From NCBI GenBank assembly GCA_024196135.1, contig JAMQCK010000165.1, positions 1-46,217 of the forward strand: DNA of 46,217 bases. Reading direction: 5' to 3'. Made by a program: the position numbers and the translations under genes. Each line of letters opens with the position of its first letter. Position 1 is the stretch's first letter. This stretch comes from Pleurotus ostreatus/Saccharomyces cerevisiae fusant (Eukaryota > Opisthokonta). The notes beneath the pieces were generated by a model, which worked only from the letters and a program-made list of their open reading frames with translations, had not been told where the DNA came from and did no database searches. Positions 21,741 through 33,573 of the stretch are shown piece after piece.

Positions 21741-22528
21741 ATGATCAAGGTGCGCACTCGATGCATATGGGGACTTGGATAGTGGCTGATAGACCTCTCA
21801 GATCTGGAGTATGAAGAAGAACGAGGATGCGGCGGCGAAGAAGAAGCCGAAGACCAGTGCCGCGCAGATTCGTGTACAGAAAGGTGCGTCCTCAGTCTCA
21901 CTCAAGCAGAGAAGGCGGACTGACGTGAAACATACAGATTTGACGGAGCTAGACTTGCCATCCACAATGAAGACGCACTTCCCTGATCCTAACGATCTCC
22001 TCAACTTCACGCTGACCATCACCCCCGATGAGGGTAAGTGGCCGCGACCTCTTCTCCGCCAATCTTAACAGCATATAGGCATGTACAAGGGCGGCGCCTT
22101 CCAGTTCTCTTTCGCCATTAACACCAACTACCCGCACGATCCGCCCAAGGTCAAGTGCTTGCAGAAGGTGCGCCACGCTTCATGTGTCGGATTACTCAGC
22201 GTCTGAGTTCGCCATAGATCTACCATCCGAACGTCGACCTCGATGGGAACGTCTGCCTGAACATCTTGCGAGAAGACTGGAAGCCGGTGCTCAACTTGAA
22301 TTCCGTCATGGTCGGGTTGCAGTACCTCTTCCTCGAGCCGAACCCCGATGATCCGTTGAACAAGGGTACGTGAGCATCTGACTTGTGTATGCGGTCGCTA
22401 ACATATGGTCATCAGAGGCGGCCCAGGAGATGGTCAAGAACCGCGATGTCTTCGTCCAGAACGTCAAGACCGCCATGCGCGGCGGCAGCGTCAAGGGCGA
22501 GCAGTACAACAACGTTGTATCACGATGA
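21741..22528 (+). CDS. UBC12: NEDD8-conjugating enzyme E2, Ubc12
   Basis: Six exons (21741-21749, 21802-21883, 21938-22033, 22079-22167, 22218-22365, 22416-22528) encode 178 aa. The first coding exon holds only three codons (MIK). The N-terminal extension [12 protein letters not shown] is the NEDD8-E1 docking peptide found in Ubc12. The UBC core includes [18 protein letters not shown] and [15 protein letters not shown] with catalytic Cys105, then [19 protein letters not shown]. In the family the enzyme transfers NEDD8/Rub1 to cullins and so activates SCF-type ubiquitin ligases. Two F-box proteins (15957-17960, 23346-24949) are encoded nearby, probably by chance. Confidence 0.97.
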
Positions 22529-23345
22529 GCCACGACGAGGGTCTACCCTCTAGATGTATTGTAACACACTGTTTTCCTACCGCTTTCCTTCATACAATAC
22601 CATCGCATCCTTCCCACATCGCACATTCTTTGACTGCAGGACGGGTGTGTGCTGTACGCTACTAGATCTTCTGCTCATCGTACACATCGCTAGGCATGCT
22701 ACTATATAATATGGGTCCTTCACTACAACGGGGTGCTGGAGCAGCTGCGAACTCGGAGACGACCAGCATGCAGAAATTAGCTGGCTGCTAGACGGTCAGG
22801 AAGTCTTTTGAGTCCATGTTCAGTCGGCTCCCAGGGTTCGCTGTTGACTGCAAGGAGAACTCAGGTGGCGTTCCAATGTGCCTTCTGCTAGAGGTTGAGA
22901 GCGGGAAATAGAAGGCCATCAAGAACTGCATGACTCTCTGTCGTTGCTTCGAGTAGATTTGTCCGCCTGGAGCGCGGCACGGTACCAGCCTTCGCGCGCA
23001 GCTGCGCTGCCCGGACACATACGAAACGCGAGTGATGTGAAGAGTTGAGCGCGACAGGTCAGTAATGCACGGCAAGACGTGTACTCCCTATGCGACGGGC
23101 TGGTCCAAAACGCGCGAGATGGCAGGGCGCGAACTCCAAGGTTTCCGTATGAGTGATAGAGCGGCGGCAGCGAATAGCTTTCGTACGCCTCGAAGAGTTT
23201 ACCAGACATAGCAAACACCAGTGCGACTTTCAGCACAGTGGGCACGCGAATAGGACGACCTTGGGGTGTGGAACTGGATCTGTATACAACGTAACGATGG
23301 AACGGTCCTTACATGCAGCAAGAAGCTTTTACAAATATTATGTCC
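22529..23345. other. intergenic, possible short ORF only
   Basis: This stretch between the convergent UBC12 and F-box genes must hold both 3'UTRs. The only coding hint is an ATG-started minus-strand frame at 22919-23245 (108 codons, with an internal ATG giving the N-terminus MSGKLFEAYESYSLPPLYHS). It resembles nothing I know and its downstream part is Arg- and Ser-rich, so I do not call it a gene. Confidence 0.3.
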
Positions 23346-24949
23346 TCACGAACGCACATACACAGAGGGGACCTCGCGAAGCCCATCCACGACGTCCTGA
23401 TACGGCCCATGTCTGACAGTATCATGGTCCGTGAAGTCCAGAGTGATCTGCTGCAAGGTGTCCCCGGCGGATCTGCGAACACGTACCAGCTCCCTTACGG
23501 AACTGTCCGAGAAGGTGAGGTTTCCGGATAGCTCCAGCGTCTCCAACATGGGGAACAGGTCCCCCATGATGAGTTTGTCGATGAAGCACTGGTTGACTGG
23601 AGCGTAATCTGAACCCTTGAGATGGAATGTCCTGATGTGGCGGAGAGCAAGGAGGCAGTCATAGTCGATGAAGAACGGCGCAGAAAGCTCAAGTCTGCGT
23701 AGGGTGCACGACGAGCGGGCCACGAGCGCTGGGATTGCGCGAGTGATGAAGGGATATCGTGCACTAGCATCCCAGACGACTGTCATTGATTCGAGAGCCG
23801 GAGTGACGAGGTTTTGGAGGGGATTGCGTTCGGAATTGAACGAAATGTGAATATTGATTTCCCGAAGGTGCTTTAGACGGATGAGGTTGGGAGGCATCCA
23901 TGGCCCAGGTTCTGTCCTCGAGACAGTGTGGCTCCAGCTTCGCAATTGGCGACACTGCTGAAGGACCTGCAGGGCGTATACATTCGAGCACAAGCGAGTG
24001 TCGAGCGCCTCTAATTGTGCCCAGGGCAGGGCAGGAATTGCATTCCGGTGTTCCTCGTTGGATATGACGACACAGCGAAGGTTGGGAAAGCCCTCGAAGA
24101 CGCCACTTTCCACCGCCAGCTCCAAGTGTCGCGCCGTGCCACGGAGTTTTCGCAGGAGCGGGAAGGGTTTGTCCTTGATCCAGACGAAATTCTCGACAGC
24201 GTCAACAGACGTCGGCGAGTCGCGCAGGTACAGATTTTGCCACCGGTGGGTTTGGGATATGAGATGATAATCAATGTTGTTTTCGCGTAGATATAGATGA
24301 TGCCTGTATTCGATGGTTTGCGTGAAGGGCACGCCTCCGGACCGTTCGACGAATGCCTGCAGCCTCCGAGCAACGATTCCACTAGACCTATTGGTGCGGT
24401 AATACTTTTCGATCGACCACTTTGCCCACAACTGGGGGGAAGCGAGCATCAAATCTAAAATACATATTGCGAATGTCCATCAGCGTTGTACCAACCTCCA
24501 GGGTATTCGAACGTACCTCGCCAGGTCTTGCAAACAACGCCCAGAGCCAAGGGCGGACAGATGCGCACCGCCAGATCAATTTCGCCCTCGCACGCACACG
24601 CCATAACGTCCAGCAAGACCTCCAAAGGCAGTCGACGGATTGGCGCTAGATACGCCTTCTGCACTATCAGAGCGCTGCCTATTGTAGAGCGCGCCTGTTC
24701 AAGCTGCTTCCTTTGGCTCTCGAGCGCGACGAGCTGCTTGTCTAACTCATTGTCGCATTCCTCCATCGTCTCTATGGTGCGAAGGATCGACTGGCGTTCC
24801 ATATCTGAGGGCATGTGCCCGGAGCGCAGGATCGCGTTCGCAGCTGGAGCGGGCGGGATAGCGAAATCAACGTGGAGAGACCGGTCGCAGTCCGTGCATA
24901 GGGAGATGTCACAGGAGTGGTTCTGATAAAACGACACGCTGGCGGCCAT
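23346..24949 (-). CDS. agaricomycete coiled-coil F-box/LRR-like protein
   Basis: Two exons (complement of 24517-24949 and 23346-24454) encode 513 aa. An N-terminal coiled coil (residues about 50-90, with ELDKQLVALESQRKQLEQAR) leads into an F-box core, IRRLPLEVLLDVMACACEGE. Then comes CKTWRDLMLASPQLWAKW, the usual way such agaricomycete F-box proteins continue. The rest is made of irregular leucine-rich repeats (FPNLRCVVISNEE, LKHLREINIHI, FPMLETLELSGNL) that could bind a substrate. These proteins form large expanded families in Agaricomycetes and are presumed SCF substrate receptors. The single intron, 50-65 nt, sits at the usual place just after the F-box. Confidence 0.85.
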
Positions 24950-25130
24950 GATAGGGAGACGAGAGACAATGCTTGACGGTCTGAACGTGGACGATTTTGT
25001 TTCCGTTGATGCGAATATCGGCCCGTGCTTCCGAGCCCCTGTCCTGATCAACGTCGCTGCTTCTTTCGACAAGTCAAGCAATCATCCAGCGTTCAACTCG
25101 AGGGTCCTTCAAGCACACTCTGAACTCTCG
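24950..25130. promoter_or_regulatory. shared divergent promoter, F-box / hypothetical gene
   Basis: 181 bp lie between the chosen divergent starts. It also carries an open frame in continuity with the downstream hypothetical gene, so the assignment depends on the start choice there. Confidence 0.3.
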
Positions 25131-26174
25131 ATGGCCAGTGTGCGAGACTCGCGTCTTGGCAGTCCATTCGATGACACGCGTTTGCTGCAAGTCCCTCCCC
25201 GCGCCAGTCAGGAGCGACGCACATCCGGCGAACGCTCTCGCAAGCAACTCCCTACCACTCCGCACGACCAGGTGCTCTCGGACCTTTTTGAAGACTTGGA
25301 CAATGTAGCAGAGCCCTCTCTGCCTACGGAGTATGCACCTCAACGCGACACTTTGCGCGACCCCTACGATGGCACCGCGGTTGGTGTACTCCACGCACCA
25401 AATGCGACGGCGGATACCACCCCTCTATGGAACAACCTAGCGCGTGTGCTCGAGCTCCAGGCGTCTGTTGCGCGAGCTCATGGAGAGATGGAAGGCCTTG
25501 GAGCCAAGCCCAAGGCGGAGGTGAAGCCCCCGCAGCAGCGACCGTGGCTGCGTGCCGAAACTGCTAGATTAAGCGGCCTTCCGACAACAACTACAACCAG
25601 TCCAGCGGCTCAGAGCACCGAGGGGATGCTCGGCCGAGAATTGAGCTCGTCAGGACGCCGGGCTGCTAGCGCAGTCAGCGACGCAGGAGACGACGACGCA
25701 GTTGGGGAGGACGAAGGTGTGGCGGAAGCCCGTGCGCGCGAGATTGAGTTCGCCAGCCTCGCGCAGCAGTTCAATGGGCGAAGGGATGCGATAGCAGGAA
25801 TCATGGGACAGGTGCGCCGATTGCCATTGCTCATTGAGACGTACTCACTGACACGATATCAGCTCGATGAATTGTCGAAGGCGCTGACAGAGTTCCATGC
25901 ACTCCAAGTGCCCAAGATAGAGTTCCCCCCATCGTCACGCAATGGGTCGTTGCCTGCGCCTACGGATTCGCCACGCCAGAAGGTGCGAAGACCGTCCGCC
26001 GCCGCCGATCTGGATAGGCTGGCGGCGATGAAGGCGCTGCAGGACGATACAGACGCGCGGCCGAGACGACCTACGCTCGTGACGCAAGGCTTGGGCACGC
26101 AGGACGTCTTCACGGACTCTCCTCACAGCGCGGATGCTTTACGCACGCCGACGGACCAGCAGCGCATCGCCTGA
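25131..26174 (+). CDS. hypothetical protein, disordered with C-terminal coiled coil
   Basis: One frame is open from ATG 24948 to 26174. I choose the ATG at 25131 (MASVRDSRLGSPFDD) because 24948 overlaps the start codon of the divergent F-box gene. A GT-AG intron of 51 nt is likely at 25812-25862; it has CTCAC/CTGAC branch candidates, no stop and 3n length. The product would then be about 330 aa. The first half is polar, rich in Ser, Pro, Arg and Thr, and looks disordered. Residues around FASLAQQFNGRRDAIAGIMG joined to LDELSKALTEFHAL form a helical, probably coiled-coil stretch. The C-terminus is again polar. I recognise no domain and propose no function. Confidence 0.6.
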   Translation: MASVRDSRLGSPFDDTRLLQVPPRASQERRTSGERSRKQLPTTPHDQVLSDLFEDLDNVAEPSLPTEYAPQRDTLRDPYDGTAVGVLHAPNATADTTPLWNNLARVLELQASVARAHGEMEGLGAKPKAEVKPPQQRPWLRAETARLSGLPTTTTTSPAAQSTEGMLGRELSSSGRRAASAVSDAGDDDAVGEDEGVAEARAREIEFASLAQQFNGRRDAIAGIMGQVRRLPLLIETYSLTRYQLDELSKALTEFHALQVPKIEFPPSSRNGSLPAPTDSPRQKVRRPSAAADLDRLAAMKALQDDTDARPRRPTLVTQGLGTQDVFTDSPHSADALRTPTDQQRIA

Positions 26175-26923
26175 CCCCAGTTCGGCAAACTTTCAAGCTC
26201 GCCACGAACGTCCGAGTGTTCCTGGTCTTTTGTCGCCTGATCCGTGCAGAGATGGCAGGGTGCGCGATTACCCACTGGCGCGATAGTGCTCTGGCGCCGG
26301 CGTGCTGATAACTCGTGGGTTGGGGCCTTCCGTTTGTGCCAGCTGCGATTGTTGTGAGGCGCGGGAGGCCTTGGTACGTCAGCGGAGCGCGCCACCGCTT
26401 CTCGATGCCCTTGGAAGTGCGCAAAGTCCGCCTTCGGTGGGCGGATCCGCTTTTCTCTGTGCTGTGCGACAGTTCATCACCACCCTCGGCGCCAGGGAGA
26501 GGGAATGCGGGCCGAGAGGAGGGAGTACTGTTGAGGACGAGTTTGTGGATTTATGGACACTTTATTGGATCTACCCCCTGCACTGTATTCTATGCAACAA
26601 GGACCCTGCCATTGGTCAGGTACTATACACTGAACATTGGAGCTCGCGTGAGACCTCGAGACCAGGTGTGGGCGTGGGTATGTGTGCGACGTCATGGCGG
26701 GAGGGAGGTACTCTAGACGCGTCGGGGCTTGGACTGAACCATTTGCTGGACAACAGGTGGAGTTGCTCCTCTCCTAGTCTCTCGTCCTCGCGTCTGCCTC
26801 GAGGCCCACCGTCCGGCCGATCCCGAACTCTACTGTGTCCTCGACTTGCTCGTATAAGATCCTTGCATCCCACCACCGCAGTTGTGCGCTTGTCGCTGCG
26901 CCCCCTCCTCGCTGTCCGTCACG
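26175..26923. other. intergenic, no gene seen
   Basis: About 750 bp lie between two + strand genes. Open frames here are short, have odd composition and do not join across good splice sites. It should contain the VTA1 promoter and 5'UTR; pyrimidine-rich sequence just upstream of the ATG (26900-26920) is typical of fungal 5' leaders. Confidence 0.45.
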
Positions 26924-28456
26924 ATGGCTGCCGTCCCCCGCTTCCTCGGCCTCCAGCCCGTCACCCCGAACCTCAAGCCCATCGTTCCCTACCTCCAGCG
27001 CGCGGAGGAGCTCCGCACAAAGGACCCCATCATGACTTACTGGTGTATGTGCGCCAGAATCACATTCCGCGCAGGTGCTGACACAGAGATACGCACAGGC
27101 GCCTACTACGCCGCGCAGGTCGGTATCGCACTGAAGGCGAAGGATAACGCGTCGCGTGCGATGCTGTTTGAGCTGCTTACGCTGCTCGAGAAGATGAAGG
27201 AAGAGATCGGCGCGAACGATGCGATCGACCTCGAAGCCGCCAGCTCTGCGTACGTCGAAAACTTCGCACTCAAGGTCTTCACCATGGCAGATAACGAGGA
27301 TCGTCGAGGCCATGCAACACGGTGAGTGCTTACGAGCTCATGATCGACGGTATGCTGACTTGCGTCAAGATCTACAGCGAAGAAATTTCTGGCTGCCGCC
27401 AATTTCCTCGAGATTCTCAAGACCTTCAAGCCCGAATATGTCGATTATGTGCGTGCTCGTGTGCTCAACGAAGTCTATGTACTCATACCCTCCCAGCACG
27501 AAGACAAGATCCGATACGCCAAGTGGAAGGCGAGCGACATAGCCAAGGCTATCCGCGAAGGTCGCAAGCCCACACCTGGTCCCGCTGGCGGGGAGGAAGA
27601 GGACTTTGGCATGCCTGAAGCTCCTACTGACACCGCCCCAGCTGCCGACGCCTCTGCCGAATCGACGCCTCAATCTGCACACCATACCCCACAATCCGCT
27701 CCCTCAACCGCACCCACTTCACCCGATCTCTCTAACTCTACGCAACCCCCAGCCAAACGGTCGCCTCCCCCGCCGAAGATTGACCTCCAGGACGAGCACT
27801 ACCGCAAACCGCCTAAGGATCATCTCAGTGGCCTCCGCAAGTGGGGCGGCGAGAGCGAGCCGACGCCTGGGAGCTGGAGTACTGCTGCCACGCCTGGATT
27901 GACCAGCCCCGAGCAGCCGGACGACGACCGCGGGCTGCTCGACGCTGGAATCCTGAAGCACGTGCCCTCGGGCGACGGAGGGGCGAAGGCGGTGCACTTT
28001 GCGCCATCTGAACCATCAGTGCCGCCTCAGCCGCCACGAGCGTCATCACCACCCAGAGGCGCGCATGGGCAGCCATCTCCCAATGGTCCCGGAACCCTGC
28101 ACACCCTCGGCAGCGCTTCATCGGGCGCGCAAGTCCCATTGGGCTACGTCCAAGATTCCGTTTCAGGCCCGTCCTCCCCACCCTCGCATCAAGCCCCAGC
28201 AGTTCCCCCGCCTCAGCATACCGTTATCACCCCTCATACCGGCGTTGCACCTTCGGGTCCGTCCCCTTTTGCGACGAGTAATTTGCGGACTGCGTCGGTG
28301 GCAGCCACAAATGGGACAGAGACCGTTGAACTCACGCCACAAATTATCGCGAAGACCCAGAAGCACTGTCGCTTCGCAATCAGTGCACTCGATTATGAGG
28401 ACGCGGAGCAGGCGAAGAAGGAGCTGCGCGCTGCGCTGGCTATCCTGGGCGGATGA
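26924..28456 (+). CDS. VTA1: Vta1 / LIP5, activator of Vps4 in the ESCRT pathway
   Basis: Four exons (26924-27044, 27099-27321, 27370-27448, 27497-28456) encode 460 aa. The N-terminal domain (1-160), with LKPIVPYLQRAEELRTKDPI, CAYYAAQVGIALKAKD and STAKKFLAAANFLEIL, is the tandem MIT-like module that binds Vps60/Did2. A long Pro/Ser-rich linker follows. The C-terminal VSL domain (about 420-460), with IIAKTQKHCRFAISALDYED and AKKELRAALAIL, binds Vps4. In yeast Vta1 stimulates Vps4 ATPase to recycle ESCRT-III at multivesicular endosomes. The intron 27322-27369 ends in AAG, and I set it there because it restores RSTAKKFLAA. The last intron (27449-27496) is 48 nt and stop-free. Confidence 0.93.
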
Positions 28457-28913
28457 ACGAGATGCGGGGTGGTTGGCTGGCGGTCTGGAAAGGGTGGCGC
28501 GGCGAACTGACTGCGCTCAACTATGCGGCGCTCTTCGCTATAATCCTCTGCTTACTCGCATTCTTCCTTCTTCTTCTCTCACCTCCTGGCTGGGTTCCAG
28601 TGACGACGAGCGCGAACAAGCCTCGAATACTTCTAACTAACGTGATATTTCTAATTTACGATGTAGGATCCCCTGGTATGTACTCTACTCCCCTCCTCCT
28701 TCCCCTTTACATAGTCTAGCGTAGCGGATATAGTGTACATAGTTCTGAGTCTTCTGACAATAGTCTCATGAGATGCGTTGTGTCATGGAAGTCGTTCGTT
28801 CGAGGCGTCAAAGGCGTGGTATGTAACGTACAGAAACGGGTATGAAGTACAACAAGATGGATCCGTGGTCGTAAATTCGTGTTCATGACGAGAAGTATGA
28901 GGAGATATTCAAC
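28457..28913. other. convergent 3' intergenic region, no gene seen
   Basis: 457 bp lie between the stops of VTA1 (+) and the arrestin gene (-). No exon is supported; both 3'UTRs must end here. Confidence 0.5.
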
Positions 28914-31900
28914 TCAAGCGCCCGCCCTCGCCCTCTCCTCCAGCTGTCTGATACGCTCCTGGACGCTGCTCAGACCTCCTTTCTGGGGCGAGGAGCTTAT
29001 CGAGGTCAGCAGCCCATCCTGCGAGAGAATAGCTTTCGACGGAGACGCAGAGCCTCGAGAGGCCATCGCCGGCTGGGGCGGTACAGCTGACGTAGTGAAG
29101 CTGCGTGTCCGCCCTCGAGGAGGCTCGACGGAGGCGGCGGAAACCGACGAGCCCTGCGACGCCATCGATATAGGTCCAGGTGGCAGAGTAGCGGACGCGG
29201 GCGGGGTAGGGAGCAGGCGTGAGCCACGCGCTTCCGCGTGTAGTTCATAGATCCCCGGACGACCTTGCGCTTCGCGAGGACCGGCAGGCGCCACCTGTGT
29301 CTCCGCCACGTAAGATGGACTGGGGGACACGGCGCGGAAGGTGGCCTGCCCGAGGGGCCGCGACGGCTGGATAGCATACGACGTTGGCTCCGCGGTGAGT
29401 TCCGCGTCCGCGTACCGCGCAGCGGGTGCACGAACGTCCGGGCGTCCACGCCGGAAGTCGTCCGCTTCACCGTTCACGAAGCTCTCTCCGTGCCCCGTCA
29501 CAGAAGTCGCGGACGCGTAGGCGCCAGGCATGCCTTGGCCATACGCAGAGTACGGGTCACTAGCTCCTTGCTCCATCGGTACCTGTTGCTGCATCTGAGG
29601 TAGCTCGTCGAACCCGTGCGCGACAACCGTCTCCCCGGGTGGGCCCATGCTGCTGCCGCGCGCCTGCATCTTCTCCTGCACGCGCTGCGCGAAGGCAGAC
29701 CGGCCTCCCACCCGCTCGCGTGCGCCTCCGGGGCGCAGGGCCATGGGGGTATCGTGGAAGTCCCGCTGTGCATTCTGCGAGGTCGCGGGAAGGTCCGAGT
29801 ACGAATGGCGGCGAGCGTGCTGCAGCGCATCGAAGTCGTGAGGACCAGGCGGAGCGGCGAGAGTTTGCGCGTGCGCAGCGTAATTTGGATGCGGTGGGGG
29901 CTCTGCACGAGCGACAGGTGCGTTGTGGTGGGGTACTGTTGTACTGGCGGTGTTGAGGGAGTTCTGGCGCGAACGATTATGATCAGCCATGGTAAGGTGC
30001 GCGGGGTCTTCATAGTACAGGTCGGAGAAGGTGACTGCTGAGGGCGCGCAGGTTTTCTGACGCGTGTATGGTACCGGCGCGTCCACCTCAGACTCGGTCT
30101 GTATGGTCGAAGTCTCCAGCGAGCCATTGTCCGTTTGGTTGCTGTAGTCCTGCGACGCCGACGACACAGCGTACTGCACGACGTCGTCAGAGTCATCTCG
30201 CATGGAAAGGTTGGCTAGGCCGATGGGCGGCAGGCTTCCATCCTCATCTATGTAGCCCGAGCTATCTGGGTCGGTATATTCGTCCGAGTAGCCATCTGTC
30301 TGGGAGCTTGGTGCGTTGCCTGGGAACGTTCGAGATGCTTGGGCTACTGGTGTCCGCAGGTGTTCATCTGACTCGGGAAGCGAACTAAGCTGGAACATCC
30401 CAGGGAGCGCTGGGCGAGAATGGATGCCGCGCTGCGGCGCCGGTATTTCTACTTCGCTACGGCCTTGTGCATAATTACCGTTGCGCGATCCAGGTCGTGA
30501 ATGATTGTAGCTGTCGTCGCGATCGTAAGCCAGCATCGGACCAGAGGCCGTGGTGCTCCCGCGAGACATCGGAGCGGCCTCTGCAGGAGCTGACGGTGGA
30601 GGGTCAACGGAGAGGAAGTTGATGATTCTGAGTGGAACCTTGGCAGTAAGGTCGGATGATAGACCGCCAGAGCTGATCGAGACGCGGAGGGTATACTCGA
30701 CTTCCAACAGTCGTCCGCGAGGGATTGTCAGGGCATCTGGCTGTAAGAACGTTAATCGATTGAAGTACTAGATGATACCGGGATACTTACGGGTATCTGA
30801 ATGAAGTGCGAGAACTCCTTGTCCTCGTCTGGCATAACGCCTGTCCACCACCCTTTCGCACTTGCATGCCCGCGACTACCAGACTCGCACATCTCGAGCG
30901 AGGTCTCCGCGACTTGCTTCTCATATGTCGTCGCCGAGCACGCATCTGGGTCGTCGTCCTCGTCCTTTTTGCTGTTGGGCTTATACGCCACGAGCGTGCG
31001 CACAAGAGTAATGTTCAGGCGCTTCATCGTCTTCTTCGAGCCGTTGTTGACAATGATTCGGACATAGCATTGCTGGCCGGCGATCCAGTGGACGCGATGT
31101 AGTTGGGCCGTAAGGTAAACCTTGCCGGAGCCACCCATGAAGAGCGCCTTGGCATTGGTATCTGAGATTGGTCGAGGAGCAGGAGCAAGGATGGCAGACG
31201 GGTTCAGTCGTGGCCAAACTTCGCAGTCACGATAAAAGTGGGCGATGGACCGAGCATCAGTGGCAGGGTCCCTGACCTTGACTGTGCTGAAGACAAAGCG
31301 CGTCAAGACAGGGTATGAGGAAGTATACACCACTCACATCATGATGATGTAGCGTACAGATGCGCCACCGGATTGCGCGTCCAAAACGCCTTTGGCATTG
31401 CCGACGTCTCCTTCGAGTGGGACTTGCATAGCGAAAGGTATGATGTGGTCGCCTGTCTTCGCCCACGCGAAGCCGTCCAGGTCTTCTTGAGAGTCCAGCA
31501 CGGCGTCGGAGCGCTCGGAGGCGTCCGCCATCGACACCGCCGTCTGGTAGAATACGTGACGATCGTGCTGCCCGCCGAGCGTCTCGAAGCCTACGAGCCT
31601 CAGCTTGCCGCGAGAAATCATGATATCGCCCTCGTGCTTCGTCCGCTTACGGACGTGCACGCACAGGTGGCCAGCTATAGTGCCTCCCTGCACGCAGACA
31701 TTATTCTCCAATACTAGATCGAGCTCGACTCGCGCTTTAGATTTGGCGTGTTCGAGTGCAACGCGGTCCTCCTCGCGGTTAATCGCAGCACCCGACTTGA
31801 GGCGTGCCCCATCGCCCTTGCCAAGGAGCGACTTGAGTTCTTTTGCGGGTGCGCCCGGCGCGAGTACAGTGTCGTTACGTGCGAGAGAGGACTGCACCAT

Positions 31901-32215
31901 GTCGAGCTCGAAGGCACGCGATACCGTCCCGCCATTCGGAGTGATGCAGTTCGTGTCGATGGAGTCGCCCGTAAGAAAGCCTGAGCCGCCATATTTGTCG
32001 ATCTTGACCATCGTCCCGCCTAGCGCGGCGCTCTCGAGGTCGCGCATCCTGGAGGAGCCGGCAGGTAGGGAGTTGGGTATGACGGTGTTCGTGATGGGAC
32101 TGAGTGGTGCGGACTGAGGCCCAGGGGCGTTGCGAGACGGGTAGGCGTGGTCAGCGACGGTGATGATGGACTTTGTGCCGACGTGGACACCGAGCCCGAG
32201 GCCTTCGTTCGCCAT
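28914..32215 (-). CDS. large alpha-arrestin with long disordered C-terminal tail
   Basis: Three exons (complement of 31338-32215, 30791-31286, 28914-30740) encode 1066 aa. Arrestin-type beta sandwich sequence is seen at about 150-310 (ARVELDLVLENNVCVQGG, IAGHLCVHVRKR, GDHIIPFAMQVPLEGD, VRYIIMITVKV). The C-terminal arrestin domain is at about 310-500 (KVYLTAQLHRVHWIAGQQ, YVRIIVNNGSKKTMKRLNIT, FSHFIQIPPDALTIPRGR). The last 560 residues are low in order, rich in Ser, Pro, Ala and Arg, and end in a short predicted coiled coil (SVQERIRQLEERARAG). Fungal alpha-arrestins recruit Rsp5-type ubiquitin ligases to membrane transporters. I could not spot a clean PPxY motif, so that role is family inference. 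The gene is head-to-head with POP3, 119 bp apart. Confidence 0.82.
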
Positions 32216-32334
32216 CGTCTTTGTCGTCGTCGAGAGCAGCAAGAGCAGGTGACCGCGACACGATCATGTTCATCTCGCCACTGTCCGGGCCGGTGATGCC
32301 GAGATCATACGGCTTGCCTCCTGCTCTCACCACC
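32216..32334. promoter_or_regulatory. shared divergent promoter, arrestin / POP3
   Basis: Only 119 bp separate the divergent start codons, the shortest head-to-head gap in the window. No motif is claimed. Confidence 0.4.
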
Positions 32335-33573
32335 ATGGCGGACAAGACGGTGAAGACGCATACGAATACTTCAAACAGAGAGAAACCACAAGGGAAGAAG
32401 CATCAGGCAGCGCTGGAGAAGAAGGTCGTGTTCAAGAGTGTGCTCGATAATCCGTACCGAATACAGTGGTGCGTGCATCTACTTCTGGACAGTCACCTCG
32501 TACTAATCTACGGCAGGCCAAAGGTCCCTGAAAATGTCCAAAACCTTGTTTTCTCTCACGCACTGTCAATGCTGGAAGGAATGGGCGAATACACGACCGC
32601 TATTCGATACAACAACCGCAAGCGCAAGCGCGTCGAACGCGCCGCGGCGAAGGAGGAGCGCTCCAAGAAGCAGCGCGTGCAGCAAGCCCCTGCTGCTGAG
32701 GAAGGCGACATCGAGATAGCCTCTGCCGATCTCGCGGCATCTACTTCCTCCAGCCTGGATAAGCGCGTGCAGGATGCTCTAGATGCTCTGGTCAACGACT
32801 CAGAACCCCCTCCTGCTCAACATCATGTTGTCATCGGGATCAACAACGTCACGAAACGACTGGAAAAACAGACAGAACGCGTACGCTATCCTCCGCCGGT
32901 CGTTGTGAAGGCCGCCATCGCACCCGGGTCGTCTACTGAGCCCTCGGCACAACCACCCGATACGCCCTCTCCGCCTATCCGTTTGGTCGTCGTTTGCAGA
33001 GCAGATGTCGACCCGCCAATATTGATCGACCATATACCTCATCTCGTTGCGGCGCACAATTCCAGTACGGCTGCAGACGCGCCCATCAAGCTCGTATGCT
33101 TGCCGAAAGGCGCTGAGCTAACTCTTGCCAACGCGGTTGGTCTGCGGAGAGTTGCGGTCCTTGCATTCGATGTGCGCCTCAGTTCTTATACTGACTTCTC
33201 GCATCTACTGAATACATAACAGGCAGATACACCGGGTTTGACCAGCCTCGCCGACACGCTTGACGCTGTCCCTACGCTTGCGGCTGCATGGCTTACATGC
33301 AAGCCTCATACGCGCAGCCTTCCTTTCAAGTCTGCAAATGCACCAAGATCGTCAGCGATGCCCGCGTACATACCAACACACGTCAAGCAACTCAAGACGA
33401 CCGCGCCGAAGGACATGCGCGCTGCTAAGGAAAGACGAGTGACCGAGCGCAAGGAAGCCAAGGCGCGAAGGAAGGAGGCGAAGGAGAAGGACAAGCGGAG
33501 GAATCCCTCTGCTATGCTCACGCGTCGCGCTCTCGCGCCGAGCTACACTTATATGGCAGGGATGTGGTCGTGA
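32335..33573 (+). CDS. POP3: RNase P / RNase MRP subunit Pop3-like
   Basis: Three exons (32335-32468, 32517-33171, 33223-33573) encode 379 aa. The N-terminus is basic and lysine-rich, followed by KVVFKSVLDNPYRIQWPKVP, the start typical of fungal Pop3. The central part contains HHVVIGINNVTKRLEKQ and IRLVVVCRADVDPPILIDHI, then IKLVCLPKGAELTLANAVGL. These are strands and helices of an L7Ae/Rpp38-like fold, where the last motif contacts kink-turn RNA in relatives. The C-terminus is very basic (RVTERKEAKARRKEAKEKDK). The expected role is in tRNA 5' processing and rRNA processing in the nucleus and nucleolus. A 60-residue basic insertion around 75-110 is longer than in yeast. Confidence 0.78.

Noticed and set aside
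24948..25130. Upstream start of the hypothetical protein at 24948
   Set aside because: It overlaps the first bases of the divergent F-box gene and leaves no room for either promoter; the ATG at 25131 is preferred.
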